Below, in pieces: positions 11,146 to 20,702 of a stretch of 64,000 nt of DNA. Position 1 is the stretch's first letter, and every line of letters starts with the position of its first letter. Where the stretch lies: positions 58,805 to 122,804 of the forward strand of contig CANXME010000227.1 of assembly GCA_948144175.1 (NCBI GenBank). Direction: 5' to 3'. The stretch is from Closterium sp. NIES-65 (Eukaryota; Streptophyta; Zygnematophyceae; Desmidiales; Closteriaceae). The notes beneath the pieces were generated by a model. It worked only from the letters and a program-made list of their open reading frames with translations, was not told the DNA's origin and did not search any database. Made by a program: the position numbers and the translations under genes.

Positions 11146-12228
11146 GGTGACGACAGCGACGCAGTGCAAGCAGTAGGGAAAGAGCTCGCAGTGTCAGTGG
11201 GACAGTGCTCACCAGGCAGGGCAGGTCGTGCAGTCAGCAGAAGGGCGGCTCAGCGACCGGGCGGCTCGGGTGCACAGCTGCTCGGCTCCCGGGCGGCTCG
11301 GCGGCTGGGCGGCTCGGGCGCAGGGCGGCTCGGCTCCCGGGCGGCTCGGCGGCTGGGCAGCTCGGGTGCAGGGCGGCTCGGCTGCTGGGCGGCTCGGGTG
11401 CAGGGCGGCTCGGCTCCCGGGCGGCTCGGCGGCAGGGCGGCTCGGGTCCCGGGCGGCTCGGCTGCTGGGGCGGCTCGGGCGGGAGATGCAGCGTCGGGCC
11501 GGCAGGTGCAGCGTCGGGCCGGTAGGTGCAGCGGCGGGCCGGCAGGTGCAAGTGGCGGGCCGTAAGAGGCGGCGGGCCGATGGGTGCAGCGGCGGGCCGG
11601 TAGGTGCAGCGGCGGGCCGGCAGGAGCAGCGGCGGGCCGGCAGGGTGCAGCGGCGGGCCGGCAGGAGCAGCGACGGGCCGGCAGGGTGCAGCGGCGGGCC
11701 GTAGAGTGCAGCGGCGGGGCCGTCGGCAGTAGAGGCGGGGCCGCGTCAGAGGAGGCGGCGTGGCCGCGTCAGGGGAGGCGGCGGGGCCGCGTGAATGGAG
11801 GCGGCGGGGCCGCGTCAGGGGAGGCGGCGGAGTCGCGTCAGGGGAGGCGGCGGGGCCTCGTCAGGGGAGGCGGCGGAGCCGCGTCAGGGGAGACGGCGGG
11901 GCCGCGTCAAGGGAGGAGGCGGGGCCGCGTCAAGGGAGGCGGCAGGGCCGCGTCAGGGGAGGCGGCGGGGCCGCGTCAGGGGAGGCGGCGAGGCCGCGTC
12001 AAGGGAGGCGGCGGGGCCGCGTCAAGGGAGGCGGCGGGGCCGCGTTAAAAGAGGCGGCGGGGCCGCGTCAAGGGAGGCGGCTGGGCCGCGTCAGGGGAGG
12101 CGGCAAAGCCGCGTCAGAGGAGGCGGCGGGGCCGCGAGTGAAAAGGCGACCCGAGGGGTCGCTAAAAAAAAGGGCGCGCCTCGGGGCGCGCGTCGGTGGG
12201 CCCAGACAACGGTCCTAAGGTAGGACCC
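11146..12228 (-). other. 5' leader of element 2: hairpins plus GC-rich tandem repeats
   Basis: Between primer site and ATG. On the minus strand: hairpin GGTCCTA/TAGGACC (12227-12211), hairpin GCGCGCC/GGCGCGC with loop CCGA (12191-12174), a T8 run (12171-12164), and hairpin GCGACCC/GGGTCGC (12162-12146). Then come about 24-bp repeats (unit resembles GCGGCCCCGCCGCCTC) to about 11720, a second repeat type rich in GGCCCGCCGCTGCAC to about 11478, and a GAGCCGCCC-rich block to about 11230. Reading frames here are open only because of composition. Confidence 0.8.
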
Positions 12229-12240
12229 GCTCTGATACCA
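12229..12240 (-). promoter_or_regulatory. Primer-binding site of element 2
   Basis: Minus-strand TGGTATCAGAGC directly follows the 5' LTR end. It is the canonical plant copia site, complementary to the 3' end of initiator tRNA-Met. Confidence 0.93.
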
Positions 12241-12377
12241 TGTGATAATAGGAAAACAGGAATGAATGAACTATGAATGAAAGCAGTACAAATATGAAAC
12301 CCTAACTGGGTTGTACCCCCTATGGGATACCCCACTACAGCCTACACAGCAGTATAAGCTATAGATATGTTCTGACA
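12241..12377 (-). repeat. 5' LTR of copia element 2 (137 bp)
   Basis: TG and CA ends. It should carry the element's promoter, although I see no confident TATA box. It matches the 3' LTR at 4897-5033. Confidence 0.93.
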
Positions 12378-12426
12378 ACAAGCCCTTTTATCCCAATGGT
12401 CTAGTGGTTGGGATTCTGACACATAT

Positions 12427-15400
12427 GTATATAGAAAATGGTGCATTGGCCAGGTCGGTCAGTATGGGAACTTAGAGTGCAAATGCCAGGGAGAACGGAA
12501 GCGCTCAGATCTCGCATAGTACACGGAATATAGTGGTCTCACTCAAATAGAAGGTAAGAAATAAATTCATCTAGTGAACGTAAGGGTTTGAAAGGTAACT
12601 AACGCACATGTGTAGAGAAAATGGTGCATCGGCCAGTCTGGCCGGCATTTCGCACTTATAGTGCAAGTAGGGCCAAGGAGAACGGAAACGCTTTTTTCTC
12701 AAAAACTATAGGGAATCTAGCGGTCTCAATCGATCAGAACGTGGGAAATATATAAATCTAGTGAGCTAATAAGGTTCGAAAGGAATCTAATGCATATGTA
12801 TATGGAAAATGGTGCATTGGCCAGGTCGGTCAGTATGGGAACTTAGAGTGCAAATGCCAGGGAGAACGGAAGCGCTCAGATCTGGCATAGTACACAGAAT
12901 CTAGTGGTCTCACTCAAATAGAAGGTAGGAAATAAATTCATCTAGTGAACGTAAGAGTTTGAAATGTAACTAACGCACATGTGTAGAGAAAATGGTGCAT
13001 CAGCCAGTCTGGCCGGCATTTCGCACTTATAGTGCAAGTAGGGCCAATGAGAACGGAAACGCTCATTTCTCAAAAAGTAATGGGAATCTAGCGGTCTCAC
13101 TCGATCAGAAGGTGGGAAATATATAAATCTAGTGAGCTAATAAGGTTTGGAAGGAATCTAATGCATATGTATATGGAAAGTGGTGCATTGGCCAGGTCGG
13201 TCAGTATGGGAACTTAGAGTGCAAATGCCTGGGAGAACGGAACCGCTCAGATCTCGCATAAAACACGGAATCTAGTGGTCTCACTCAAATATAAGGTAGG
13301 AAATATATTGATCTAGTGAACGTAAGGGTTTGAAAGGTAACTAAAGCACATGTGTAGAGAAAATGGTGCATCGGCCAGTCTGGCCGGCATTTCGCACTCG
13401 TAGTGCAGGTGGGGCCAGGGAGAACGGAAACGCTCGTTTCTCAAAAAGTAGAGGGAATCTAACGGTCTCACTTGATCAGAAGGTGGGAAATATATAAATC
13501 TAGTCAGCTAAATAGGTTTGAAAGGTATTCAACGCACATGTATAGATAAAATGGTGCATTGGTGAGGTCGGTCAGTATCGGAACTTAAAATGCAAATGCC
13601 AGGGAGAACGGAAGCGCTCAGATCTCGCATAGTACACGGAATCTAGTGGTCTCACTCAAATAGAAGGTAGGAAATAAATTCATCTAGTGAACATAAGGGT
13701 TTGAAAGGTAACTAACGCACATGTGTAGAGAAAATGGTGCATCGGCCAGTCTGGCCGGCATTTCGCACTTATAGTGCAAGTAGGGCCAAGGAGAACGGAA
13801 ACGCTCATTTCTCAAAAAGTAATGGGAATCTAGCGGTCTCACTCGATCAGAAGGTGGGAAATATATAAATCTAGTGAGCTAATAAGGTTCGAAAGGAATC
13901 TAATGCATATGTATATGAAAACGGTGCATTGGCCAGGTCGGTCGGTATGGGAACTTAGAGTGCAAATGCCAGGGAGAACGGAAGCGCTCAGATCTCGCAT
14001 AGTACACGGAATCTAGTGGTCTCACTCAAATAGAATGTAGGAAATAAATTCATCTAGCGAACGTAAGGGTTTGAAAGGTAACTAACGCACATGTGTAGAG
14101 AAAATGGTGCATCGGCCAGTCTGGCCGGCATTTCGCACTTTTAGTGCAACTAGGGCCAAGGAGTACGGAAACGCTCATTTCTCAAAAAGTAGAGGGAATC
14201 CAGCGGTCTCACTCGATCAGAAGGTGGGAAATATATAATTATAGTGAGCTAATAAGGTTCGAAAGGAATCTAATGCATATGTATATGGAAAATGGTGCAT
14301 TGGCCAGGTCGGTCAGTATGGGAACTTAGAGTGCAAATGCCAGGGAGAACAGAAGCGCTCAGATCTCGCATAGTACACGGAATCTAGTGGTCTCACTCAA
14401 ATAGAATGCAGGAAATAAATTCATCTAGTGAACGTAAGGGTTTGAAAGGTAACTAACGCACATGTGTAGAGAAAATGGTGCATCGGCCAGTTTGGCCGGC
14501 ATTTCGCACTTTTAGTGCAACTAGGGCCAAGGAGTACGGAAACGCTCATTTCTCAAAAAGTAGAGGCAATCCAGTGGTCTCACTCGATCAGAAGGTGGGA
14601 AATATATAATTATAGTGAGCTAATAAGGTTCGAAAGGAATCTAATGCATATGTATATGGAAAATGGTGCATTGGCCAGGTCGGTCAGTATGGGAACTTAG
14701 AGTGCAAATGCCAGGGAGAACGGAAGCGCTCAGATCTCGCATAGTACACGGAATCTAGTGGTCTCACTCAAATAGAATGTAGGAAATAAATTCATCTAGT
14801 GAACGTAAGGGTTTGAAAGGTAACTAACGCACATGTGTAGAGAAAATGGTGCATCGGCCAGTCTGGCCGGCATTTCGCACTTTTAGTGCAACTAGGGCCA
14901 AGGAGTACGGAAACGCTCATTTCTCAAAAAGTAGAGGGAATCCAGCGGTCTCACTCGATCAGAAGGTGGGAAATATATAATTATAGTGAGCTAATAAGGT
15001 TCGAAAGGAATCTAATGCATATGTATATGGAAAATGGTGCATTGGCCAGGTCGGTCAGTATGGGAACTTAGAGTGCAAATGCCAGGGAGAACAGAAGCGC
15101 TCAGATCTCGCATAGTACACGGAATCTAGTGGTCTCACTCAAATAGAATGCAGGAAATAAATTTATCTAGTGAACGTAAGGGTTTGAAAGGTAACTAACG
15201 CACATGTGTAGAGAAAATGGTGCATCGGCCAGTCTGGCCGGCATTTCGCACTTTTAGTGCAACTAGGGCCAAGGAGAACGGAAACGCTCATTTCTCAAAA
15301 AAGTAGAGGGAATCTAGCGGTCTCACTCGGTCAGAAGGTGGGAAATATATGAATCTACTGAGCTAATAAGGTTCGAAAGGAATCTAATGCATATGTATAT

Positions 15401-17985
15401 GGAAAATGGTGCATTGGCCAGGTCGTTCAGTATGGAAACTTAGAGTGCAAATGCCAGGGAGAACGGAAGCGCTCAGATCTCGCATAGTACACGAAATCTA
15501 GTGGTCTCACTCAAATAGAAGGTAGGAAATAAATTCATCTCGTGAACGTAAGGGTTTGAAATGTAACTAACGCACATATGTAGAGAAAATTGTGCATCGG
15601 CCAGCCTGGCCGGCATTTCGCACTTATAGTGCAAGTAGGGCCAAGGAGAACGGAAACGCTCATTTCTCAAAAAGTAAAGGGAATCTAGCGGTCTGACTCG
15701 ATCAGAAGGTGGGAAATATATAAATCTAGTGAGCTAATAAGGTTCGAAAGGAATCTAATGCATATGTATATGGAAAATGGTGCATTGGCTAGGTCTGTCA
15801 GTATGGGAACTTAGAGTGCAAAAGCCAGGGAGAACGGAAGCGCTCAGATCTGGCATAGTACACGGAATCTAGTGGTCTCATTCAAATAGAAGGTAGGAAA
15901 TAAATTCATCTAGTGAACGTAAGGGTTTGAAAGGTAACTAACGCACATGTGTAGAGAAAATGGTGCATCGGTCAGTCTGGCCGGCATTTCGCACTTATAG
16001 TGCAAGTAGGGCCAAGGAGAACGGAAACGCTCATTTCTCAAAAAGTAAAGGGAATATAGCGGTCTCACTTGATCAGAAGGTGGGAAATATATAAATCTAG
16101 TGAGCTAATAAGGTTCGAAAGGAATCTAATGCATATGTATGTGGAAAATGGTACATTGGCCAGGTCGGTCAGTATGGGAACTTAGAGTGCAAATGCCAGG
16201 GAGAACGGAAGCGCTCAGATCTCGCATAGTACACGGAATCTAGTGGTCTCACTCAAATAGAAGGTAGGAAATAAATTCATCTAGTGAACGTAATAGTGTG
16301 AAAGGTAACTAACGCACATGTGTAGAGAAAATGGTGCATCGGCCAGTCTGGCCGGCATTTCGCACTTATAGTGCAAGTAGGGCCAAGGAGAACGGAAACG
16401 CTCATTTCTCAAAAAGTAAAGGGAATCTAGCCTTCTCACTCGATTAGAAGGTGGGAAATATATAAATCTAGTGAGCTAATAAGGTTCAGAAGGAATCTAA
16501 TGCATATGTATATGGAAAGTGGTGCATTGGCCAGGTCGGTCAGTATGGGAACTTAGAGTGCAAATGCCTGGGAGAACGGAACCGCTCAGATCTCGCATAA
16601 TACACAGAATCTAGTGGTCTCACTCAAATATAAGGTAGGAAATATGTTTATCTAGTGAACATAAGGGTTTGAAAGGTAACTAACGCACATGTGTAGAGAA
16701 AATGGTGCATCGGCCAATCTCGCCGGCATTTCGCACTCATAGTGCAGGTGGGGCCAAGGAGAACGGAAACGCTCATTTCTCAAAAAGTAAGGGAATCTAG
16801 CGGTCTCACTCGATCAAAAGGTGGGAAATATATAAATCTAGTGAGCTAATAAGGTTCGAAAGGAATCTAATGCATATGTATATGGAAAATGGTGCATTGG
16901 CCAGGTCGGTCAGTATGGGAACTTAGAGTGCAAATGCCAGGGAGAACGGAAGCGCTCAGATCTCGCATAGTTCACGGAATCTAGTGGTCTCACTCAAAAA
17001 GAAGGTAGGAAATAAATTCATCTAGTGAATGTAAGGGTTTGAAAGGTAACTAACGCACATGTGTAGAGAAAATGGTGCATCGGCCAGTCTGGCCGGCATT
17101 TCGCACTTATAGTGCAAGTAGGGCCAAGGAGAACGGAAACGCTCATTTCTCAAAAAGTAATAGGAATCTAGTGGTCTCACTCAATCAAAAGGTGGGAAAT
17201 ATATAAATCTAGCGAGCAAATAAGGTTTGGAAGGAATCTAATGCATATGTATATGGAAAGTGGTGCATTGGCCAGGTCGGTCAGTATGGGAACTTAGAGT
17301 GCAAATGCCTGGGAGAACGGAAGCGCTCAGATCTCGCATAATACACGGAATCTAGTGGTCTCACTCAAACATAAGGTAGGAAATATATTCATCTAGTCAA
17401 CGTAAGGGTTTGGAAGGTAACTAACGCACATGTGTAGAGAAAATGGTGCATCGGCCAGTCTGGCCGGCATTTCGCACTCGTAGTGCAAGTGGGGCCAGGG
17501 AGAACGGAAACGCTCGTTTCTCAAAAAGTAGAGGGAATCTAACGGTCTCACTCGATCAGAAGGTGGGAAATATATAAATCTAGTCAGCTAAAAAGGTTTG
17601 AAATGTATTCAACGCACATGTATAGATAAAATGGTGCATTGGCCACGTCGGTCAGTATCGGAACTTAGAGTGCAAATGCCAGGGAGAACGGAAGCGCTCA
17701 GATCTCGCATAGCATACGGAATCAAGTGGTCTCACTCAAATAGAAAGTAGGAAATATATTCATCTAGTGAATGTAAGGGTTTGAAAGGTAACTAACGCAC
17801 ATGTGTAGAGAAAATTGTGCATCGGCCAGTCTGGCCGGCATTTCGCACTTATAGTGCAAGTAGGGCCAAGGAGAACGGAAACGATCATTTCTCAAAACGT
17901 AAGGGGAATCTAGCGGTCTCACTCGATCAGAAGGTGGGAAATATATAAATCTAGTGAGCAAAAAAGGTTCAAAAGGAATCTAATG
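12427..17985 (+). repeat. 371-bp satellite array, left arm block 2
   Basis: About 15 dimers of the A/B satellite. Three adjacent dimers starting near 14082, 14453 and 14824 are almost identical: they share the TTT loop form GCACTTTTAGTGC and the variant GGAGTACGG, and two of the three short 61-codon frames are the same. That points to recent local amplification. From about 15257 the block is the second copy of the segmental duplication. Confidence 0.95.
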
Positions 17986-17990
17986 CATAT

Positions 17991-18129
17991 TGTCAGAGGT
18001 CCACTGGTGATCCCCGATCGATCCTAGGGAAGGGTTACAGGCACGTTTGCCTGGGGGGTTATGGGCGCACTGACCCGCTAGTGAAACAAGCCCTTTTATC
18101 CCAATGGTCTAGTGGTTGGGATTCTGACA
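17991..18129 (+). repeat. 5' LTR of TRIM copy 2
   Basis: 139 bp, TGTCAGAGG start and TTCTGACA end. It differs from the 3' LTR at the same two positions as in copy 1 (CCTGGGGGG against CCTAGGGGG, and TTATGGG against TTAAGGG). Confidence 0.9.
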
Positions 18130-18198
18130 TGGTATCAGAGCGAAGGTTTCGGGTTCGAATCCCGTTGTATGCATTTCGGGCATCCCAGTGCGGGGGGG

Positions 18199-18337
18199 TG
18201 TCAGAGGTCCACTGGTGATCCCCGATCGATCCTAGGGAAGGGTTACAGGCACGTTTGCCTAGGGGGTTAAGGGCGCACTGACCCGCTAGTGAAACAAGCC
18301 CTTTTATCCCAATGGTCTAGTGGTTGGGATTCTGACA
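18199..18337 (+). repeat. 3' LTR of TRIM copy 2
   Basis: 139 bp. It directly follows the G-rich polypurine tract ending at 18198 and is directly followed by CATAT. Confidence 0.9.
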
Positions 18338-18342
18338 CATAT

Positions 18343-20627
18343 GTATATAGAAAATGGTGCATTGGCCAGGTCGGTCAGTATGGGAACTTAGAGTGCAAAT
18401 GCCAGGGAGAACGGAAGCGCTCAGATCTCGCATAGTACACGGAATATAGTGGTCTCACTCAAATAGAAGGTAAGAAATAAATTCATCTAGTGAACGTAAG
18501 GGTTTGAAAGGTAACTAACGCACATGTGTAGAGAAAATGGTGCATCGGCCAGTCTGGCCGGCATTTCGCACTTATAGTGCAAGTAGGGCCAAGGAGAACG
18601 GAAACGCTCATTTCTCAAAAACTATAGGGAATCTAGCGGTCTCACTCGATCAGAAGGTGGGAAATATATAATTATAGTGAGCTAATAAGGTTCGAAAGGA
18701 ATCTAATGCATATGTATATGGAAAATGGTGCATTGGCCAGGTCGGTCAGTATGGGAACTTAGAGTGCAAATGCCAGGGAGAACGGAAGCGCTCAGATCTC
18801 GCATAGTACACGGAATCTAGTGGTCTCACTCAAATAGAATGTAGGAAATAAATTCATCTAGTGAACGTAAGGGTTTGAAAGGTAACTAACGCACATGTGT
18901 AGAGAAAATGGTGCATCGGCCAGTCTGGCCGGCATTTCGCACTTTTAGTGCAACTAGGGCCAAGGAGAACGGAAACGCTCATTTCTCAAAAAGTAAAGGG
19001 AATCTAGCGGTCTCACTCGATCAGAAGGTGGGAAATATATAAATCTAGTGAGCTAATAATGTTCGGAAGGAATCTTATGCATATGTATATGGAAAGTGGT
19101 GCATTGGCCAGGTCGGTCAGTATGGGAACTTAGAGTGCAAATGCATCGGAGAACAAAAGCGCTCAGATCTCGCATAGTACACGGAATCTAGTGGTCTCAC
19201 TCAAATAGAAGGTAGGAAATAAATTCATCTAGTGAACGTAAGGGTTTGAAAGGTAACTAACGCACATGTGTAGAGAAAATGGAGCATCGGCCAGTCTCGC
19301 CGGCATTTCGCACTTATAGTGCAAGTAGGGCCAAGGAGAACGAAAACGCTAATTTCTCAAAAAGTAGAGGGAATCTAGCAGTCTCACTCAATCAGAAGGT
19401 GGGAAATATATAAATCTAGTGAGCTAATAAGGTTCGAAAGGAATCTAATGCATATGTATATGAAAAATGGTGCATTGGCCAGGTCGGTCAGTATGGGAAC
19501 TTAGAGTGCAAATGCCAGAGAGAACGGAAGCGCTCAGATCTCGCATAGTACACGGAATCTAGTGGTCTCACTCAAATAGAAGGTAGGAAATAAATTCATC
19601 TAGTGAACGTAATAGTGTGAAAGGTAACTAACGCACATGTGTAGAGAAAATGGTGCATCGGCCAGTCTGGCCGGCATTTCGCACTTATAGTGCAAGTAGG
19701 GCCAAGGAGAACGGAAACGCTCATTTCTCAAAAAGTAAAGGGAATCTAGCGGTCTCACTCGATCAGAAGGTGGGAAATATATAAATCTAGTGAGCTAATA
19801 AGGTTCGGAAGGAATCTAATGCATATGTATATGGAAAGTGGTGCATTGGCCAGGTCGGTCAGTATGGGAACTTAGAGTGCAAATGCTTGGGAGAACGGAA
19901 CCGCTCATATCTCGCATAATACACCGAATCTAGTGGTCTCACTCAAATATAAGGTAGGAAATATATTCATCTAGTGAACGTAAGGGTTTGAAAGGTAACT
20001 AACGCACATGTGTAGAGAAAATGGTGCATTGGCCAGTCTGGCCGGCATTTCGCACTCATAGTGCAGGTGGGGCCAGGGAGAACGGAAACGCTCGTTTCTC
20101 AAAAAGTAGAGGGAATCTAACGGTCTCACTCGATGAGAAGGTGGGAAATATATAAATCTAGTCAGCTAAAAAGGTTTGAAATGTATTCAACGCACATGTA
20201 TAGAGAAAATGGTGCATTGGCCACGTCGGTCAGTATCGGAACTTAAAATGCAAATGCCAGGGAGAACGGAAGCGCTCAGATCTCGCATAGTACACGGAAT
20301 CAAGTGGTCTCACTCAAATAGAAAGTAGGAAATCTATTCATCTAGTGAACGTAAGGGTTTGAAAGGTAACTAACGCACATCTGTAGAGAAAAGGGTGCAT
20401 CGGCCAGTCTGGCCGGCATTTCGCACTTATAGTGCAACTAGGGCCAAGGAGAACGGAAACGCTCATTTCTCAAAAAGTAGAGGGAATCTAGCGGTCTCAC
20501 TCGATCAGAAGGTGGGAAATATATAAATCTAGTGAGCTAATAAGGTTCGAAAGGAATCTAATACATATGTATATGGAAAATGGTGCATTGGCCAGGTCGG
20601 TCAGTATGGGAACTTAGAGTGCAAATG
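18343..20627 (+). repeat. 371-bp satellite array, left arm block 3
   Basis: About six dimers in the same orientation as the earlier blocks. The array stops inside a B half, at GAGTGCAAATG (ending 20627), where hexanucleotide repeat begins. The same break point, in reverse orientation, starts the right-arm satellite at 45612. Confidence 0.95.
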
Positions 20628-20702
20628 ACATGGACGTGGACGTGGACGTGGACATGGACATGGACGTGGACGTGGACGTGGACATAGACGTGGATGTGGA
20701 CA
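20628..20702 (+). repeat. Hexanucleotide array, short left segment in opposite orientation
   Basis: About 75 bp of GGACGT/GGACAT repeats, the reverse complement of the TCCACG form that fills the rest of the array. The orientation flips at the palindrome GGACATGTCC (20698-20707, centre 20702/20703). Confidence 0.9.

Larger units (their letters stand above)
4897..12377 (-). mobile_element. Copia element 2, complete, nested in TRIM copy 1
   Basis: A 7,481-bp Ty1/copia retrotransposon in reverse orientation. Its LTRs of 137 bp (12241-12377 is 5', 4897-5033 is 3') look identical by eye, indicating a recent insertion. The 5-bp target ACAAG is duplicated at 4892-4896 and 12378-12382, inside the 3' LTR of a TRIM. 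Reading on the minus strand: primer site 12240-12229, GC-rich leader, polyprotein from ATG at 11145 to the stop at 5241, 3' UTR, and polypurine tract ATGGGGGTG at 5042-5034. The duplicated satellite/TRIM block at 15257-18645 lacks this element and shows a single ACAAG, so insertion followed the duplication. Confidence 0.96.
4589..12421 (+). mobile_element. TRIM (miniature LTR retroelement) copy 1, split by copia element 2
   Basis: Structure in order: 5' LTR 4589-4727 (139 bp, starts TGTCAGAGG, ends TTCTGACA); primer-binding site TGGTATCAGAGC at 4728-4739; internal region to 4796 (69 bp in all, ending in a G7 run that serves as polypurine tract); 3' LTR 4797-4896 continued at 12383-12421. The target CATAT is duplicated at 4584-4588 and 12422-12426. 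There is no coding capacity, so it must rely on proteins from another element; the copia elements here share its TGTCAGA start and its primer site. The two LTRs differ at two visible bases. The same insertion, uninterrupted, is seen at 17991-18337. Confidence 0.9.
1856..12720 (+). repeat. Segmental duplication, copy 1 (interrupted by copia element 2)
   Basis: Satellite from about 1856, TRIM copy 1 and the satellite that follows it to about 12720 match 15257-18645 base for base over most of their length, including diagnostic variants (AAAAAAGTAGAGG, a CGGTCAGAAGG variant, CACGGAATATAGTGG, AAAACTATAGGG). The offset is 13,401-13,402 bp, of which 7,486 bp is copia element 2 plus its duplicated target. 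Boundaries are approximate because the flanks are the same satellite. Confidence 0.85.
17991..18337 (+). mobile_element. TRIM copy 2, complete (347 bp)
   Basis: A complete miniature LTR retroelement: 5' LTR 17991-18129 (139 bp), primer site TGGTATCAGAGC 18130-18141, internal region 18130-18198 (69 bp, ending in a G run), 3' LTR 18199-18337 (139 bp). The target CATAT is duplicated at 17986-17990 and 18338-18342; removing the element and one copy restores the satellite sequence GCATATGTATATGG. A-box-like motif at 18105-18115, B-box-like motif at 18152-18162. It has no open frame of note. Confidence 0.93.
15257..18645 (+). repeat. Segmental duplication, copy 2 (uninterrupted)
   Basis: Matches 1856-4896 plus 12383-12720. 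It contains TRIM copy 2 with the same flanks and the same CATAT target duplication as copy 1, so one TRIM insertion was duplicated with its surroundings. It lacks copia element 2. A few single-base differences are visible (for example CGTCTCACTC at 3030 against CTTCTCACTC at 16431), plus a 1-bp difference near 2551/15952. Confidence 0.85.

Noticed and set aside
11164..12223. Frames in the copia leaders, also at 32868-33914 and 56774-57822
   Set aside because: The GC-rich tandem repeats rarely contain stops; frames are not conserved in sequence or frame between copies.
2072..20000. Recurring frames of 60-75 codons in the satellite (for example 2072-2269, 14144-14329, 15473-15670)
   Set aside because: They repeat with the satellite period, occur in both arms and have no recognisable domain; they are repeat by-products.
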